A stretch of DNA of 64,000 nt from Porphyra umbilicalis (GCA_002049455.2 KV918942.1:62001-126000); one strand, 5' to 3'. Positions 50,878 to 61,725 are shown, counted from the stretch's first letter. Numbers and translations are program-made. The notes: generated from the sequence alone by a model not told the origin.

Positions 50878-52517
50878 GCTGTGGCTCGAGGCGAGGCAGG
50901 GGGAAAAATACCTGGGGGAAGGCAGGGGAAAGAGGAACGGGACGGCAGGCGGGGCAGGACGGCATCAATGGCGAGGGTGGCCTCGCAGCCCCCCCGATTG
51001 GGGCACGGCGGTGCCGACAGGGGCACAGGGCAATGGAGCGGCGCCGCGGGCGGTAACACGGTGCCGCGGGCGATAACACGGTGCCGCGGGTGCGGCGGCG
51101 GTGGAGGCGGTAACACGGTGCCGCGGGTGCGACGGCGGTGGAGGCGGTGACGGCAGTAGGCCAAAGACGGCCGCGGCACGGGACGGTCCTCCGAGCTGTT
51201 TGCGCAACCGTATTCGACCAATGGTCATAGTGAGGTCCTCCCCATTTTTGCCGACCCCGTCGATATCAAAAACTGTGATCCACCATGTGTGGCCGCGTCA
51301 CAGCCATCCAGCCAGCCACACGATTTGCGTCGACCAATCAAAAGCAGTCCAAGACACCGTCTTGACAGAAACCCCCATTGGCCAAAATTGGCACGCCAGC
51401 AATATCCCCGTCGGAGCAGAGCATTTCGGCTTGTCTCGGGCACGGGGCTCTCGGTCCGGCCGCGCCCGCCACGCGGCCTGGTGGTCGGCGCGGGGGGGCG
51501 CGCCGCGGCGGGGGGGGCGCCGGCGCGCGGGCGCCGGCGCGCCCCCCGACGGCACCGCGCCGGCGCCCGGCGCGCGCCGCCGCCCGGCGGGCGGCGGCGC
51601 GCGCGGCACCCCCGCGACGGCGCGCCCCCCGACGCGCGGGCGGCGGGCGCGGCGGCGTGTGCCGCCCGCGGGGTTGGACGCGTCCCCACGGCCGGCGCGG
51701 CGGCGGCGCGGCGCGGCGCGGCGCGCCGCCGCCGCCCCGTCCGCGTCGGCGGCGCGCCCGCCGCGCCGCCCGCCCCCGCCGCCCGCGCGGACCGCCACGG
51801 ACGGCGCCGCGCGCGCCGCGGGCGGGCGGGGCGGCGGCGCCGCCCACGTCGGCGCTGACGCGTCGGCGCGGACGGGCGGGCGGGCGGGCGGCGCCCCGCG
51901 GGTGCCGCGTCGACGGGCGGGGGGTGGGCGGGCGGCGGGTGCGGGGCTGGGACGCGCCGACGGGGGGCACCCAGCGTGGCGCCCCGCGGGCCTTGTGCTG
52001 CGGCGCGTTGCGGCGGGCGGCGGGTGGGCACGGGGCGGGGCGCGCCGCCCGTGCGACCGCGCGCGGGTGGCCCGTCTCGCAGCGGCCGCGCCGCCGCCGC
52101 CGTTGCGGCACGGCAAACGGCGGTGCACGGGGCGGGCGCGCGCCGTCTGCGGCCCCCGCCGCCGGGCGTCGGGCGACACCCGCAGGGTGGTCCGGCCGCG
52201 ACCTCCACCCAACGTGACGCAGGGGCCAAGGTAACAAGAAAAAAGAAAAGCACCGCGCATGACCACAACCATACACCCGAGCTCCCCCCTCTGTACAAAA
52301 AAAAAAAAATGAACGGCACGCGGCCGCCCGCACCAGAGGGAGCCCCAAAGCAATCGCCGCCGGCATGTGCACCCAAACACCCCCCCGCCCCTGCGCGCCC
52401 CACGACCCGCGCCTCGACCGTGCGGCGGCGCCGCACGCCCATCCCGCACCCCCCCCCCCCCCGTGCCACGCCACGCGGCCGCCTCGCGGCCGCCGCCACC
52501 GCCGCCGCCACCCGCCG
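50878..52517. other. Intergenic; includes an ultra-GC-rich island
   Basis: 51230-51420 is moderate in GC and carries CCAAT-type boxes (GACCAATCAAAAG, CCCATTGGCC), consistent with a promoter for RAD23. 51450-52200 is almost entirely G and C, open in all frames by composition, without a credible gene. Confidence 0.5.
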
Positions 52518-54153
52518 TCACAAGGTCGGGCGCGGGGTGCCCTTGCCCTTGGCCGCCCGCCCGTGGCGTGCCTTCAACGCCGCCGCCGCGGCGGCGCCCG
52601 GCGGGCGCGTGCGGCTGCTCCCCCCCCCGCTGTGTTCGACAAACTCGGCAATCGACAGCGCAATGGCCGCCTCGGTCAGCGCCTCCTCCGTCTCGACGGC
52701 GTCGCTTTGGTGCAACACGGCGGCGGCGACAGCGTCGGCGGCAGCGGCGGCGGCGGCAGCCGAGCGGCGGCCGGCGGGGAGGCCGAGGAGCGTCGCGGGG
52801 GGGGCGGCGGCAGCTTGCCGCTACTCGCCGCGGGGTCGACGAGGGAGTTGTAGTGCTGCCCGCCGTGGTAGGTGAGGCGCAGGGGCGGGCGCACGAGGCT
52901 CGTCGACGCGTCCGCGGGGGGGAGGGGCGGCCGCGGCGACGGCGGCGGTAGGGTGGCGGCATGCGACGACGCTGGGGGGGGGGGCCGCCACCACCCGCGG
53001 TGGGGGAGTCGTCCCCGCCGCTGCCGGCCGCCGTCGGCCGCGGCGGGGCCGAGGAGGACGCGCCCGCGTCGCCGCCCGGCAGCCCCCCCCCGACGTGCCG
53101 GGCGGCGCCGCCGCCGCTGCCGCCGCCGCAGACGCGGTGTGCCCCTCGGGCTGCGGGTGGTGGTAGATGGTCAGCGGCTGCAGGCTGTACGCGTACACCT
53201 CCACGGGGCGCGCGTACAGTTCCGCCGCCGCCTGAATCTCCACGTGGTTCCCGTGGCACCGGTCCCGCCGCTTGCGCGCCACGTACTCGTCAAAGGGCTC
53301 TGAGATAAAGGCGGAAAAAAAGTCGCGCTGCAAGTCAATGTAGTCCATGACCGCCGCCCGCACCGCCCGGTGCGCCTCCTCCGTCCCATACACCTGGTCC
53401 GCGAGGGAGCGGAAGAGGCAGTTGTGGTCCCCGCGGACGGGGCGGATGCGCCAGCCGCGGGCGCGGCGGAGGAGCGCCTCAAAGTCCGACTCGGACATGG
53501 TCGGGGCGACGCGCTCCGCGCCGCCGCTGCCCGTCGAGCTGCCGCCGCTCTCCGAGCCGCCGTCACCCGCCACGCCGCCGCCGCCACCGCTGCTGCTGCT
53601 GCTGCTGCTGCCGACGACGACGGGGGTGCCCGCGGGGGCGGCGGCGGGGGCGGTCGACGGGGGGGCCGCCGCGGGGAGCGTCGGCGCGTCGGCCGCCCGC
53701 GGGGGGGGGTCCCCCACCGCCCACACCGCCGCGGGGGAGGCGGGGCGGTCGGGCGGCGACGCGGGCGCCGGCGGGGGGGTCCCCGTAACCGCCCGAGGCG
53801 GCGTGCGCGGTGCCAATGGTGCGGCGGCGGCCGACGGCGGGCGCGCGGGTGGCGGCCGCCCGAGCGCCACCGCGGCCACGGGGCGCGGCGCGGCCACGGG
53901 CGCGGCCGTCGCAAAGGACGCGGACGGGGGCGCCCCAGCAGCGGCGGGCGCGCCCGTCAAGGGGAGGCCTCCCCCCGGCGGCGCCGGCTCTCGCCCTTCC
54001 CCACGGGCGGGCGGCCGGGGGGGCGCACCCCCCGCCGCCGCCGGGGGGGCGACCGCCCCCCCCCGCAACGCTCCGTCGGGGGGAGGCCGTGCCTCGGTGC
54101 CGGCCGGCAGAGTGGATGGCACGGGCGGCGGTGGCGGTGACGGCGGCGGCGGA

Positions 54154-54189
<36 letters not shown>

Positions 54190-54218
54190 CCGGCCGCGTC
54201 GCCGACACGCACGCGCAT
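52518..54218 (-). CDS. OTU-domain deubiquitinase, OTUD5-like
   Basis: It removes ubiquitin from substrates with a cysteine protease triad. ATG 54218 starts a long disordered Pro/Ala/Gly/Ser-rich region (about 230 residues). The OTU domain follows: RPVRGDHNCLFRSLADQVYG (catalytic Asp and Cys), then YIDLQRDFFSAFI, RCHGNHVEIQAAAELYARPV and VYAYSLQPLTIYH. After an Ala/Gly-rich insert the catalytic His is in LRLTYHGGQHYNSLVDP, close to the OTUD5 form. The end has a helical, UIM-like segment (ETEEALTEAAIALSIAEF). The His segment and the tail lie in other frames than the Cys segment; G runs near 52973-52984 and 52797-52803 coincide with the changes. The order of motifs argues for one gene. Confidence 0.78.
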
Positions 54219-54588
54219 GGCGCGGGCGGCCGGCTCCCCCCGACAGGCAACAAACGTCGGGTTGGCGGGCGCGACGCCAATTGAATGGCGGGGTGGGGAT
54301 ACACCCCCGCACTTTGGACGTCGGGCCAACGTGCGGGGAGGGTGGCGGCGGCGGCGGTGGCGGGCGGGGGCAGCGTGAGCCAGAGGACCACGGGAGGGTG
54401 CAGGTGGCGGCGGACGGGAGTCGGGGGGGGGGGAGGCGAGAGGGCAGACCTGTGGCGGTGCTGGTTGGGTGTGTGACGTGTCGCGTGGTGTTGGGCAGGC
54501 GCAGCTTTGGAGTTGTGCCATCCAAGTTGGGCCGCTGAAGTAGTTGTGTTTTCTCAACTGAAAGCGCGTCCGCGAAAACACCCTGGAC

Positions 54589-54901
54589 TTGAAAAAAACG
54601 ATAAAACTGTTTTCACACCACGAAAGATGCATAAGCAAGTCGAGCACCGCCTCCGACCGGCGCCGCTTGGGAGCGCACGTACGAGCGGGAGATCAGAAAA
54701 AAGAGTGCCTTGCAGTGGTGTTGCGGCGCCTTGTCTCCATTGAACGTTGGGCCGACCTGAAGGTGATGTTCGGCCGCTGCCGCTCCTCTCTCACCGAATT
54801 TTTTTTTCCGCACGGTGGACCGCTTGATGATCACGTGGGGCCACCTTTTGACGAGGTGGCGCGGCGAGTTGATGGATGAGCGAGCGGCGGTGTACGTGGA
54901 C
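54589..54901 (+). pseudogene. PIF/Harbinger-like transposase, N-terminal part
   Basis: This encodes VVLRRLVSIERWADLKVMFG followed by RCRSSLTEF, the typical N-terminal helical region of DDE_Tnp_4-type PIF/Harbinger transposases ('L.RL..P.RW.DL...FG.S.S..S'). At a T run (54802-54811) the frame must change, after which RLMITWGHLLTRWRGELMDE and RAAVYVD continue the family pattern. The hAT-type element begins right after these residues. The true start codon is not determinable. The C-terminal part resumes after 56108. Confidence 0.55.
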
Positions 54902-55840
54902 TAGGGTTGTGCAACACGCCCAAGGCGTGTTCACGGACACGCCCAGGGCGTGTTTTATCGCTTGTTCAGGGCGTGTCACGCCAGCACGCCTGCCCAAACA
55001 TGGGTCGTGTTTTAGGCGTGTTTAACTACAGGTTCATGTGCACATAATAGGCTGGTTGCAGTGAGGTGGTCGTGTCAGGATTGCGACCGACTCGACCCCC
55101 ACCGATTGCCGGACATGACCAAGGTGGTGCTGCAAATGCGAGCTGCGCTGGCCAAAGAGGCGGCGCCGCGCCAGACGGTGTCACCGGGGTCCCGCATGGG
55201 CGATTTTGGTCAAGATGCCGGCGGAATGGTGGACCCCAATGATGACTACGACGATGAGTGGAGCCCCCCCCCAGGCTGCCGACAACGAGAACGATGCTGA
55301 CGCGAGTACGGTCGCAGGCCTGGCATCCGACGCCAGAAGCATACAGCAACAGTTGGACGAGGTGTCCCAGGCATGCCGTGAGCGGGGAGAGGCGACAGCG
55401 AACGACGAAGCGTCGGAAGTCAACGGCGCCAGCCAGCCGCGTCGCCTCCGAGAGTCTGATCTTGTGAGCCTTTGCGAGGCTTACGTGGCGCGGAGCGTAG
55501 GCACGGAGGGTGTCGCTGCTGCGGTGGGTGGGGCGTCGAGCCCGACAGGCAGCGGCCAAGGTCCTCGTCAGACCAACGTGCTGCTCAAGGATGTGTTTCA
55601 CACGACGGGCGAGCCGACAAAGGCGGGCGGCGCGCCGCCGCCCCGTCCGCGCGCACGCGCGGGTGCGCCGGCGGCCGGCAGTCAGCCACCCATGAGGGCG
55701 CCTTCCGCCGCTGTGCGCGCGAGGGCGCCCCAGAGGCCGACTGCCCACCCCCCCCCCGCCCCCCCCTCCCGATCCCCCCCCCCCTCTCGCTGCGTCAGCG
55801 AAGCCGCCCCACTCCCCGCCGCCCGTCGCATGCGGCCACC

Positions 55841-55871
<31 letters not shown>

Positions 55872-56108
55872 ATCGCCGCCGACCGCGCTGCCGCTGCCGC
55901 GGCGCGGCGGCGTGGTATTTGGTCAGCGCTAAGATTGTGTATCGTATGGAGCGGTTTAGGCAGAGCATTGGTAGGTGCTACTTGGATTCTTTATGGGTGT
56001 TACTTTAGGGCGTGTTGGGCGTGTTTAGTGTTTAAGGGCGTGTTTAGGGCGTTTCTTAACGTGTCACGACCGCACGCCCTTCAAAAAGGGGCGTGTTGCA
56101 CAACCCGA
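54902..56108. mobile_element. Second hAT-type DNA transposon, inserted in the Harbinger transposase gene
   Basis: The left end TAGGGTTGTGCAACACGCCC and right end (reverse complement) TCGGGTTGTGCAACACGCCC differ at one base. Flanks are ACGTGGAC (54894-54901) and CCGTGGAC (56109-56116), a 7-of-8 target duplication. Subterminal arrays of GGCGTGTT in both orientations occupy the first and last 110 bp. The termini fit the hAT pattern but differ from the element at 37669-38726, so it is another family. Length 1,207 bp. Confidence 0.78.
55215..55980 (+). CDS. ORF inside the second hAT-type element, unknown
   Basis: An open frame from ATG 55215: acidic N-terminus, a helical stretch (ARSIQQQLDEVSQACRERGE, then LRESDLVSLCEAYVARSV), NVLLKDVFHTTGEPTK, then a Pro/Ala/Arg-rich tail running to the right terminus. 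No hAT dimerisation domain or transposase catalytic motif is present. It may be a captured gene fragment or a degenerate first exon. Low confidence that it is translated. Confidence 0.25.
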
Positions 56109-56760
56109 CCGTGGACGCTGTTCATAGGCAGGGAGCACCGCTGCAAACCTGTGTTGAATTTATTGACGGTACTCCCATTCATGTTGCTCGCCCATGTGGA
56201 GGGTTCAAGTGCGCGTGCTATTCGGGGCACAAGAGGCGACATGTCCGTAAGTTTCAGAGCGACACACCCTGTGATGGGTTGGTCTTCCGCATGTATGGTC
56301 CGCACGAGGGGCGGCGCCACGACATGGTGCTGTACTATGAGTTCGGGCTGGACGACGACCTGCGGCAGACTCTCCTCATCGACGGTGTACAGCATTGCTT
56401 GCATGGCGACTCGGCGTATGTTCTCCGTGCCTGGATGCAAACGGGTCACGGCAACGGGCTGGACCGTATTGCGGTAGAACGGGCATTCGACCTTTCCATG
56501 AGCCGCGTCTGCGAGAGAGTGGAGTGGGGCAATATATCGACATCAAACAATACTGCACCACACTAGACTTTCAGAGGAAGCTCAAGATACGGGAGACGGC
56601 GGTGGGCAAGCAGTATCTTTGTGGTGCGCTCTTGCGCAACATCCGGTCGTCCCTGTACGGCAACCAGACCGCATCTTACTTCGGTTGTGACCCACCATAT
56701 TTGGAACGATACCTGTCTGATCGATCTCGTACGTCTGCTCCCTGTATACCAAAATATATG
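56109..56760 (+). pseudogene. PIF/Harbinger-like transposase, catalytic part
   Basis: It resumes the family pattern directly after the hAT-type element: VDAVHRQGAPLQTCVEFIDG gives the first catalytic Asp, then RRHDMVLYYEFGLDDDLRQ, GDSAYVLRAW (second Asp) and SRVCERVEWG (third acidic residue). A frameshift near 56525-56530 follows, after which YIDIKQYCTTLDFQRKLKIR and YFGCDPPYLERYL in the next frame match the usual transposase C-terminus. So the gene carries at least two frameshifts and a 1.2-kb insertion; it is inactive. Confidence 0.7.
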
Positions 56761-57929
56761 CTCACCAGCGCTGTAAGCAGAAGTGAAGAAGGTACGACGG
56801 GAGTCAGCAAGCGAAGCCAGTGGAACAAAATGCCATGCACGCTCGCTCATTGCGACGTCACCTGTCCTGGAGCTGACTTCATCAGCCTTTGCAAACTTCC
56901 TGAACCACCTCGTGAACCACGAGGAATGACTAAGAGGGCCGTTGCGATGAGAAAATTCCTCGCCGTAGTTAGGAGCCCCGTTGCGAACCCACGCCTAGTC
57001 AAGGTGGATCTTTTGGATTTGAAAAGCAAGATGCCATTACAGAAGTTGCCTGAAAGCGCCGCGATTCTGGTGTGGCCTCCAGTGGCTCTGATCGACACTC
57101 TCGTATCGGAGCGGCGATTTGGCAGCCAGTCTTCCTCGCCGCCACGTCCGCCCGTCGCCGGATCATCCCGCACCGTGCTCTTGATCTCTGTGCCGCCATT
57201 CTGCCGCCTCTCTTTTCGCCCCTTATGCTTCCAAGCACCTTGAGGGCCGGCCCTGGACGTCAACGACTAAATGGTAATGGAGGGTCCGCATACAACCATG
57301 ATGTGCGGTCAGCAGGATCGGACAACACGAGCTCTGCCGTCAACCAAGGCAACCCAATTACTCTGGGTTCGTTTGTTGATAGTCTTCGGTGGACTGTATG
57401 TTTTTGACATCATCGTGATCAGCGCTCTGAGTTGAACCCAATGGTATGAAAAGAACTCATCCGACCGCTATCGGCTCGGGCAGTAAATTGCATCTTCTTC
57501 GAACTGGGCTCGTCGGACGTCATGTCTTGCGCATGAGAGCCGAAGACATATCAGAGACTTGCCTTCACACTGGGAGTGGACTCAAGGGCATCTCGCCTGT
57601 TGAGTAGGTGTCATGAGCTGATTGGCCCACATCCACTTCCTCAGGAGAAACTGAGGACGTGGAGGCAGTAAGTACTATGTTTTCCAATTCCACTGCCGGC
57701 CACCGCAACCGCCAATAGAAAGCCAAAATTGTTGGACCGATCCAATCAGGTGGCTTCCTGGGCCCTGAAATCCAAAAGAGCCGTTGGATGCGGTCTTAAC
57801 TAGGCGTGAACCCCACAGGTGGGATCCCGCGCCTGCGATCAACGGATCCAGGAGGGGATGAAATCGCTTGATTCCGTACGATGTCAGTCTCGTCGCATTG
57901 ACAAAACTCTTTGGACACGTCCAGTGCTT
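56761..57929. other. Intergenic, no gene seen
   Basis: Lower GC than the host gene block. The frame following the transposase stays open to 57243 but without family similarity. I see no Harbinger terminus with confidence. Confidence 0.4.
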
Positions 57930-59072
57930 CTATACATTCCAGGGTCGCAGTCGAACCGACGGTCTCCAAGTGCCAACCAAACGCTGATACCCTTCATGCG
58001 CGGGGCGAAACAAGTTTGCACCAAATTGACTGCCGACGCACACACGTGCCTCTGCCAGCACCGCCTCATCATGCGAAATTTGCCTCTCCCGCAGCGCAAA
58101 CTCCTTCGAGGCCACATCCTGCGTGCGCTTGTCGCTCCTCTCCAGCACTGCAACAAACTCAGCGTCATCGAAATCCTCTGGGCGTCTACGACGACGGGTG
58201 GGGGATGGCCCCATCAAGCCGCCGCCGCCACTCCTATCAGATGTGGTCAAAGTCGCGGCACTCGTGCCCTCGCCCCTTGATGCCATGGCCAAATGGCGGA
58301 CTGGTTCACCATTCGTGACCAAATCCTCCTCGACCGCCGGGCGCTCCTTCCGCTCGGCCGCGGTACGTTCGTTGAACCCGTTCATCTCCTCCATCACATC
58401 GACGAGCAGCAGCTCCATCGGCTTAGGGACTTCTTCCGCCACGGTCTTGGTCGCGCGCCTCTTGCTCAACGCCTCAGCGACTTGGGCGAGGGGTGGGGGG
58501 GTGGCGATGTTGGGGCAGCCATGGTGGCGGTTGGCAGGGTGCACTGCGAAAGGTGCTGCGTCGTCTCGCCTCAAGAAATTGATGCGTGCAGGCGCCCAGA
58601 TCGGCTGGGACGAGCGCTGGAGGTGAGGCTGGAGCCACGTGTGTTGCCCCGGCTGCCTGCACCGACCAGTATTGGGCGTGGGCCAGATGAGCCCTACACC
58701 CAGAAATGGGTTCCAAATGTGGGTACCAGCTGTATTGTGGCACAAAACGTGGACCCAACCCACGCCACCGACCCAAATTTGACTTGCCGACGCTCTCTAT
58801 TGCTGGTTGCATAATTTTGAGAGGACCAGAACTGCCCAGCAGTACCGCTCATCCCCGGATTTTGTCCTGGCCGTACCAGAGACATCGTGAGAAAGTCTTC
58901 TGACGGTGTGCGACTTGGAACCTGGAGGCAACGGTGGGGAAGACGGTGCCTGTTGAGCATCAATGTCCATAATGTCCTCCATGTCGTCGTCTTCCGCCCA
59001 AACCCGTGAGAGCCGCCGCTTCTGTCCGCGACGGCACACAACCATCGGGTCGCCGGGAGGGGAAGAGGACAT
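57930..59072 (-). CDS. Unknown nuclear/coiled-coil protein, possibly the Harbinger accessory gene
   Basis: ATG 59072 starts MSSSPPGDPMVVCRRGQKRR and a short acidic stretch (AEDDDMEDIMDIDAQQ), in a frame open to 58797. A second frame from about 58640 to 57930 holds a charged helical region (PMELLLVDVMEEMNGFNERT), a basic patch (SPTRRRRRPEDFDD) and a coiled coil (VASKEFALRERQISHDEAVL). One intron between them would join the pieces; I could not fix its borders. PIF/Harbinger elements usually carry a second gene for a Myb/trihelix DNA-binding partner whose end is often such a coiled coil, so this is a candidate, but no Myb repeat is visible. Confidence 0.35.
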
Positions 59073-59656
59073 CTCGTGGCGCTACTCCACCCTGGTATGA
59101 AGGAACTGGCTTTTGGCAGCCAAGCGTTTATAGCGACGTTGCTTTTTGATCCTTTGTTGTCGGCTCTGCCATTCATTGCGAAGCAGACCTAGCCAGGTGT
59201 TGGATTGTTCACCCACTATTTGGGAGCGTGAGCTCGGTTAACCAATAAAGCAACATATGTGCCGTATTGCGAAAGCTCTGGCGGCGGAGATCGTGCGTGT
59301 GAGGTTGGCAGAGGTCTTGATCGTCATGTGTGACGCATTTGACTCCTACGCGACAGCCGTTACTCGGCAAGGAGCTTTTCACTCTTGCCCGTGTGCTTTC
59401 GCTCGGCAGCAAAATCCCCCTGCTGTCAATGGGGTGCCGTTCTTGACAGTTCTTCTCCAGAGCTGACCGAATGTTTACAGTGCTGCGGTTACTCCGCAAG
59501 CCTCCCGCCGCGGTTCGGCGCATGTCATTCTCGCGGCGCGAGATAGCGCGGATGACTTCCGCCGTGACGTTCCTGCTTGTTTCTCAAAGTGGATGCGTCA
59601 ATCTGGCCATGTGGAATCGAGCGCCTTTTTCCGTAAGAGGTCTAAGGTCGCTTAGA
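59073..59656. other. Spacer, no gene seen
   Basis: Short shadow ORFs only. It contains 3' sequence of the next minus-strand gene and the upstream region of the coiled-coil gene. Confidence 0.4.
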
Positions 59657-60457
59657 TTATTTCACCTGGTGCAGCAACCCCTTGACATGGTGAGGAGCAT
59701 TCAGTGGTATGGCGGCAAGCCCCGTAGTCCTCTTGTTGGTCCGAAGGTAGCCGAAAACCTCCTGCCAAAGCGTCTCCGTCACGTAGGTTGGTCGCGGCGC
59801 AAGTCTACCGGCCGAAATGCCGTACTTGTTGAAGGTCAGCCCGGCCGTCTTTGCGAGATTGTGAAAAAACGCCTCGACTTCGACGGTGGCGGGCAAGCCA
59901 GCTTCGAACCCACTCATCTCTTTGGGAGCCTCGAATGCGAAGAACGTGTCCACGTCAGGGTGACCTCGGGCAGGGCTGGACAGGTTGTCGAGCCACACAC
60001 CAACGTCGTTGTGGTCGAGAGGTCGGGTCATTCGCCGGACGCACCTGGCATGCTGCAACTCACGTTGGTGAAGGCGCTTGTACATTACGTTTGTAGAGCT
60101 CGTCGCTCGACCGTAGTTGTGTCCCACGTAGAGATGACCAGTGGACTTGCGACGAACACAACGAGTGAAGAAGTAGTAGTACGCGTCATACTGAGATGCC
60201 CTGATGATGTCCTCGGGTGTGTTGACGGACGCTTGGTGCATCTGCTGCCTAATACGTGTTGCAATCGCCGCCTTGGTCTGGACGAGGCCGAGAACGACGC
60301 TGTGAACCTCGCCGACAGTCCTGGACGCCTTGAAAGCCGCAACATCCGCAGTTGTGGCCGACATCGGCAGTTGGTAAAGCGAGCCCCGCTGCGACCTTTC
60401 GGCCCGACCTGTCGTATACACAAGTACCGATGCGCCCTCGCTGACCACCACGATCAT
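59657..60457 (-). CDS. Unknown protein with a GIY-YIG-like segment
   Basis: An uninterrupted ORF of 266 residues from ATG 60457 (an alternative ATG is at 60364) to TAA 59657. Composition is that of a folded protein: a helical N-terminal half (GEVHSVVLGLVQTKAAIATR, PEDIIRASQYDAYYYFF), then RKSTGHLYVGHNYGRATSS with YKRLHQRELQHAR downstream. This spacing recalls a GIY-YIG nuclease core (G.LYVG ... RL..H). The similarity is weak and the expected Glu/Asn residues were not identified. C-terminal half: AFFHNLAKTAGLTFNKYGIS. It may be an accessory gene of the neighbouring transposon or of another element. Confidence 0.5.
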   Translation of the reverse strand: MIVVVSEGASVLVYTTGRAERSQRGSLYQLPMSATTADVAAFKASRTVGEVHSVVLGLVQTKAAIATRIRQQMHQASVNTPEDIIRASQYDAYYYFFTRCVRRKSTGHLYVGHNYGRATSSTNVMYKRLHQRELQHARCVRRMTRPLDHNDVGVWLDNLSSPARGHPDVDTFFAFEAPKEMSGFEAGLPATVEVEAFFHNLAKTAGLTFNKYGISAGRLAPRPTYVTETLWQEVFGYLRTNKRTTGLAAIPLNAPHHVKGLLHQVK

Positions 60458-61382
60458 TCTCGCGTCCGCCTCCCATCCCCCTATAGCCTTTGCTTTCCCA
60501 CATCGCCTCTGCCTCCCCCATCCCTGCTGCCTCCTTCCACCCTCTTCGCTGCACACCCCCACCTCTGATACCTTACCACATCGGCGATGCTTCCCCTCGC
60601 CGCTGCCTCCCCCCACCATTTCCGCCTCGGCACACAAAGTCAATGGCCGCGACCAACCCACCCCAACACCCGCCACTCGACAGCGAAGGCCCTCCCTCAG
60701 GCAGCTCGCACACGCGCCGGAGTCGCTGCGACCGACCGCCCACTGGGACAGCGGCCAGCGGCGGGGGGGGCAAAAGCGGCTGGGGCGACGCCATACGGGG
60801 AGGAGGAGATCAGCAGCGAGGGCGGCGCCAGCGGCGCGGGGCGCGCACAGGGGCGGGGGGCGCGGACAGGGGCGGGGGCGGCGCCCGTGGGGGGGTGGCG
60901 GCGAGCGGCGGGGGGTGGCGGCGAGCGGCGAGGGCGGCGGCCGGCGGCGAGGTGTCTGGTGCAGGGCAGGGGAAGGGCAGTCTCAGAGGAGGGGCACGCC
61001 CGGGCAGCATTTGTGAACCGGCAGAACATGCTGGGGTCAGCTGTCATACACTTTCTTATGACGCTCACATCCATCGGATAGCCATCGTTTCGTCACGTCC
61101 AGGAATATTCCGAAATGTTACCGGGGCACTCGTCATTGTAGTGAGTCCAACCATGCCTCAGTCCACAGTCGATAGAATTTTATCGTCGCGATGTGCCCCG
61201 CCGGCACCCCCCGCCAGAGCCCCCCCCAAGAGCCCTCCTCCCAGAGTCCCCCCCCCAGGCCCCCCCCCGCACCCCCCCTGCGCCCCCCCCTGTGTTGGCG
61301 CCAGGTGGCGGCCGCAAGCCCAACACGTGTCAGCCGCATTGCTGGGGTAAGTCGGGCTTTCAGTGGCACGGCCTGATAGTTG
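60458..61382. other. Intergenic, low complexity
   Basis: A pyrimidine-rich tract (60480-60640) is followed by a G-rich tract (60760-60960), an arrangement like that at 200-860. No gene. It ends at the copia LTR. Confidence 0.45.
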
Positions 61383-61604
61383 TGTCACGGCCCGATGGTG
61401 TAAGGAGTGAGTTTTATTGCGTTGTATTGTGTTGTTCCACCTGCGTGTGGGGCGGCGCCCGCGGGAGCATCCCTGGGCGGGCACCGCAGGTAGGCGCGAC
61501 CGGCACGGCGGGGTGGGACCGCGGGGGCACCACGAGAGTATGAGAGCGCGGGGAGCGAGGGCCGAGCGGACCCCGATGGGTAAAGTGCGCGTGTTTGCTT
61601 GACA
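61383..61604 (+). repeat. 5' LTR of the Ty1/copia element (inferred)
   Basis: 222 bp starting TGTCAC and ending TTGACA, giving the short inverted ends TGTCA/TGACA. It stops directly before the primer-binding site. An AT-richer core (TTTTATTGCGTTGTATTG) could be the promoter. The 3' LTR lies beyond the window, so the left border rests on the inverted ends only. Confidence 0.55.
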
Positions 61605-61619
61605 GGTTATGGGCCCAGC
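61605..61619 (+). promoter_or_regulatory. Primer-binding site complementary to the initiator tRNA-Met anticodon arm
   Basis: GGTTATGGGCCCAGC is the reverse complement of GCTGGGCCCATAACC, the conserved anticodon stem-loop sequence of eukaryotic initiator tRNA-Met. Drosophila copia and relatives prime with a cleaved half of this tRNA rather than with its 3' end. Confidence 0.75.
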
Positions 61620-61725
61620 CCGCGCGTAAACCCCACGCTCGCGGTGCTACTCACCTACACGACGCCCCTCTCCCGACGCTGCCCCACGTGCCGGACGCGC
61701 CCTTCCGCTGCCTGCCCTTGCCAAG

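Noticed and set aside
48724-51076. Long plus-strand ORFs (656 and 708 codons)
   Set aside because: Pro/Arg-rich shadows in extreme-GC sequence; the minus strand holds the recognisable RAD23 domains.
54902-56108. This inverted-repeat element as the Harbinger transposon itself
   Set aside because: The transposase pieces lie outside it and join across it; the 7/8 octamer duplication and TAGGG-type ends fit hAT, not the 3-bp duplications of Harbinger.
200-61000. Pyrimidine-rich then G-rich tracts at 0.2-0.86 kb and 60.5-60.96 kb as copies of one element
   Set aside because: The order of tracts is alike, but I could not align specific sequence beyond composition and short CGCTGCCTCC units.
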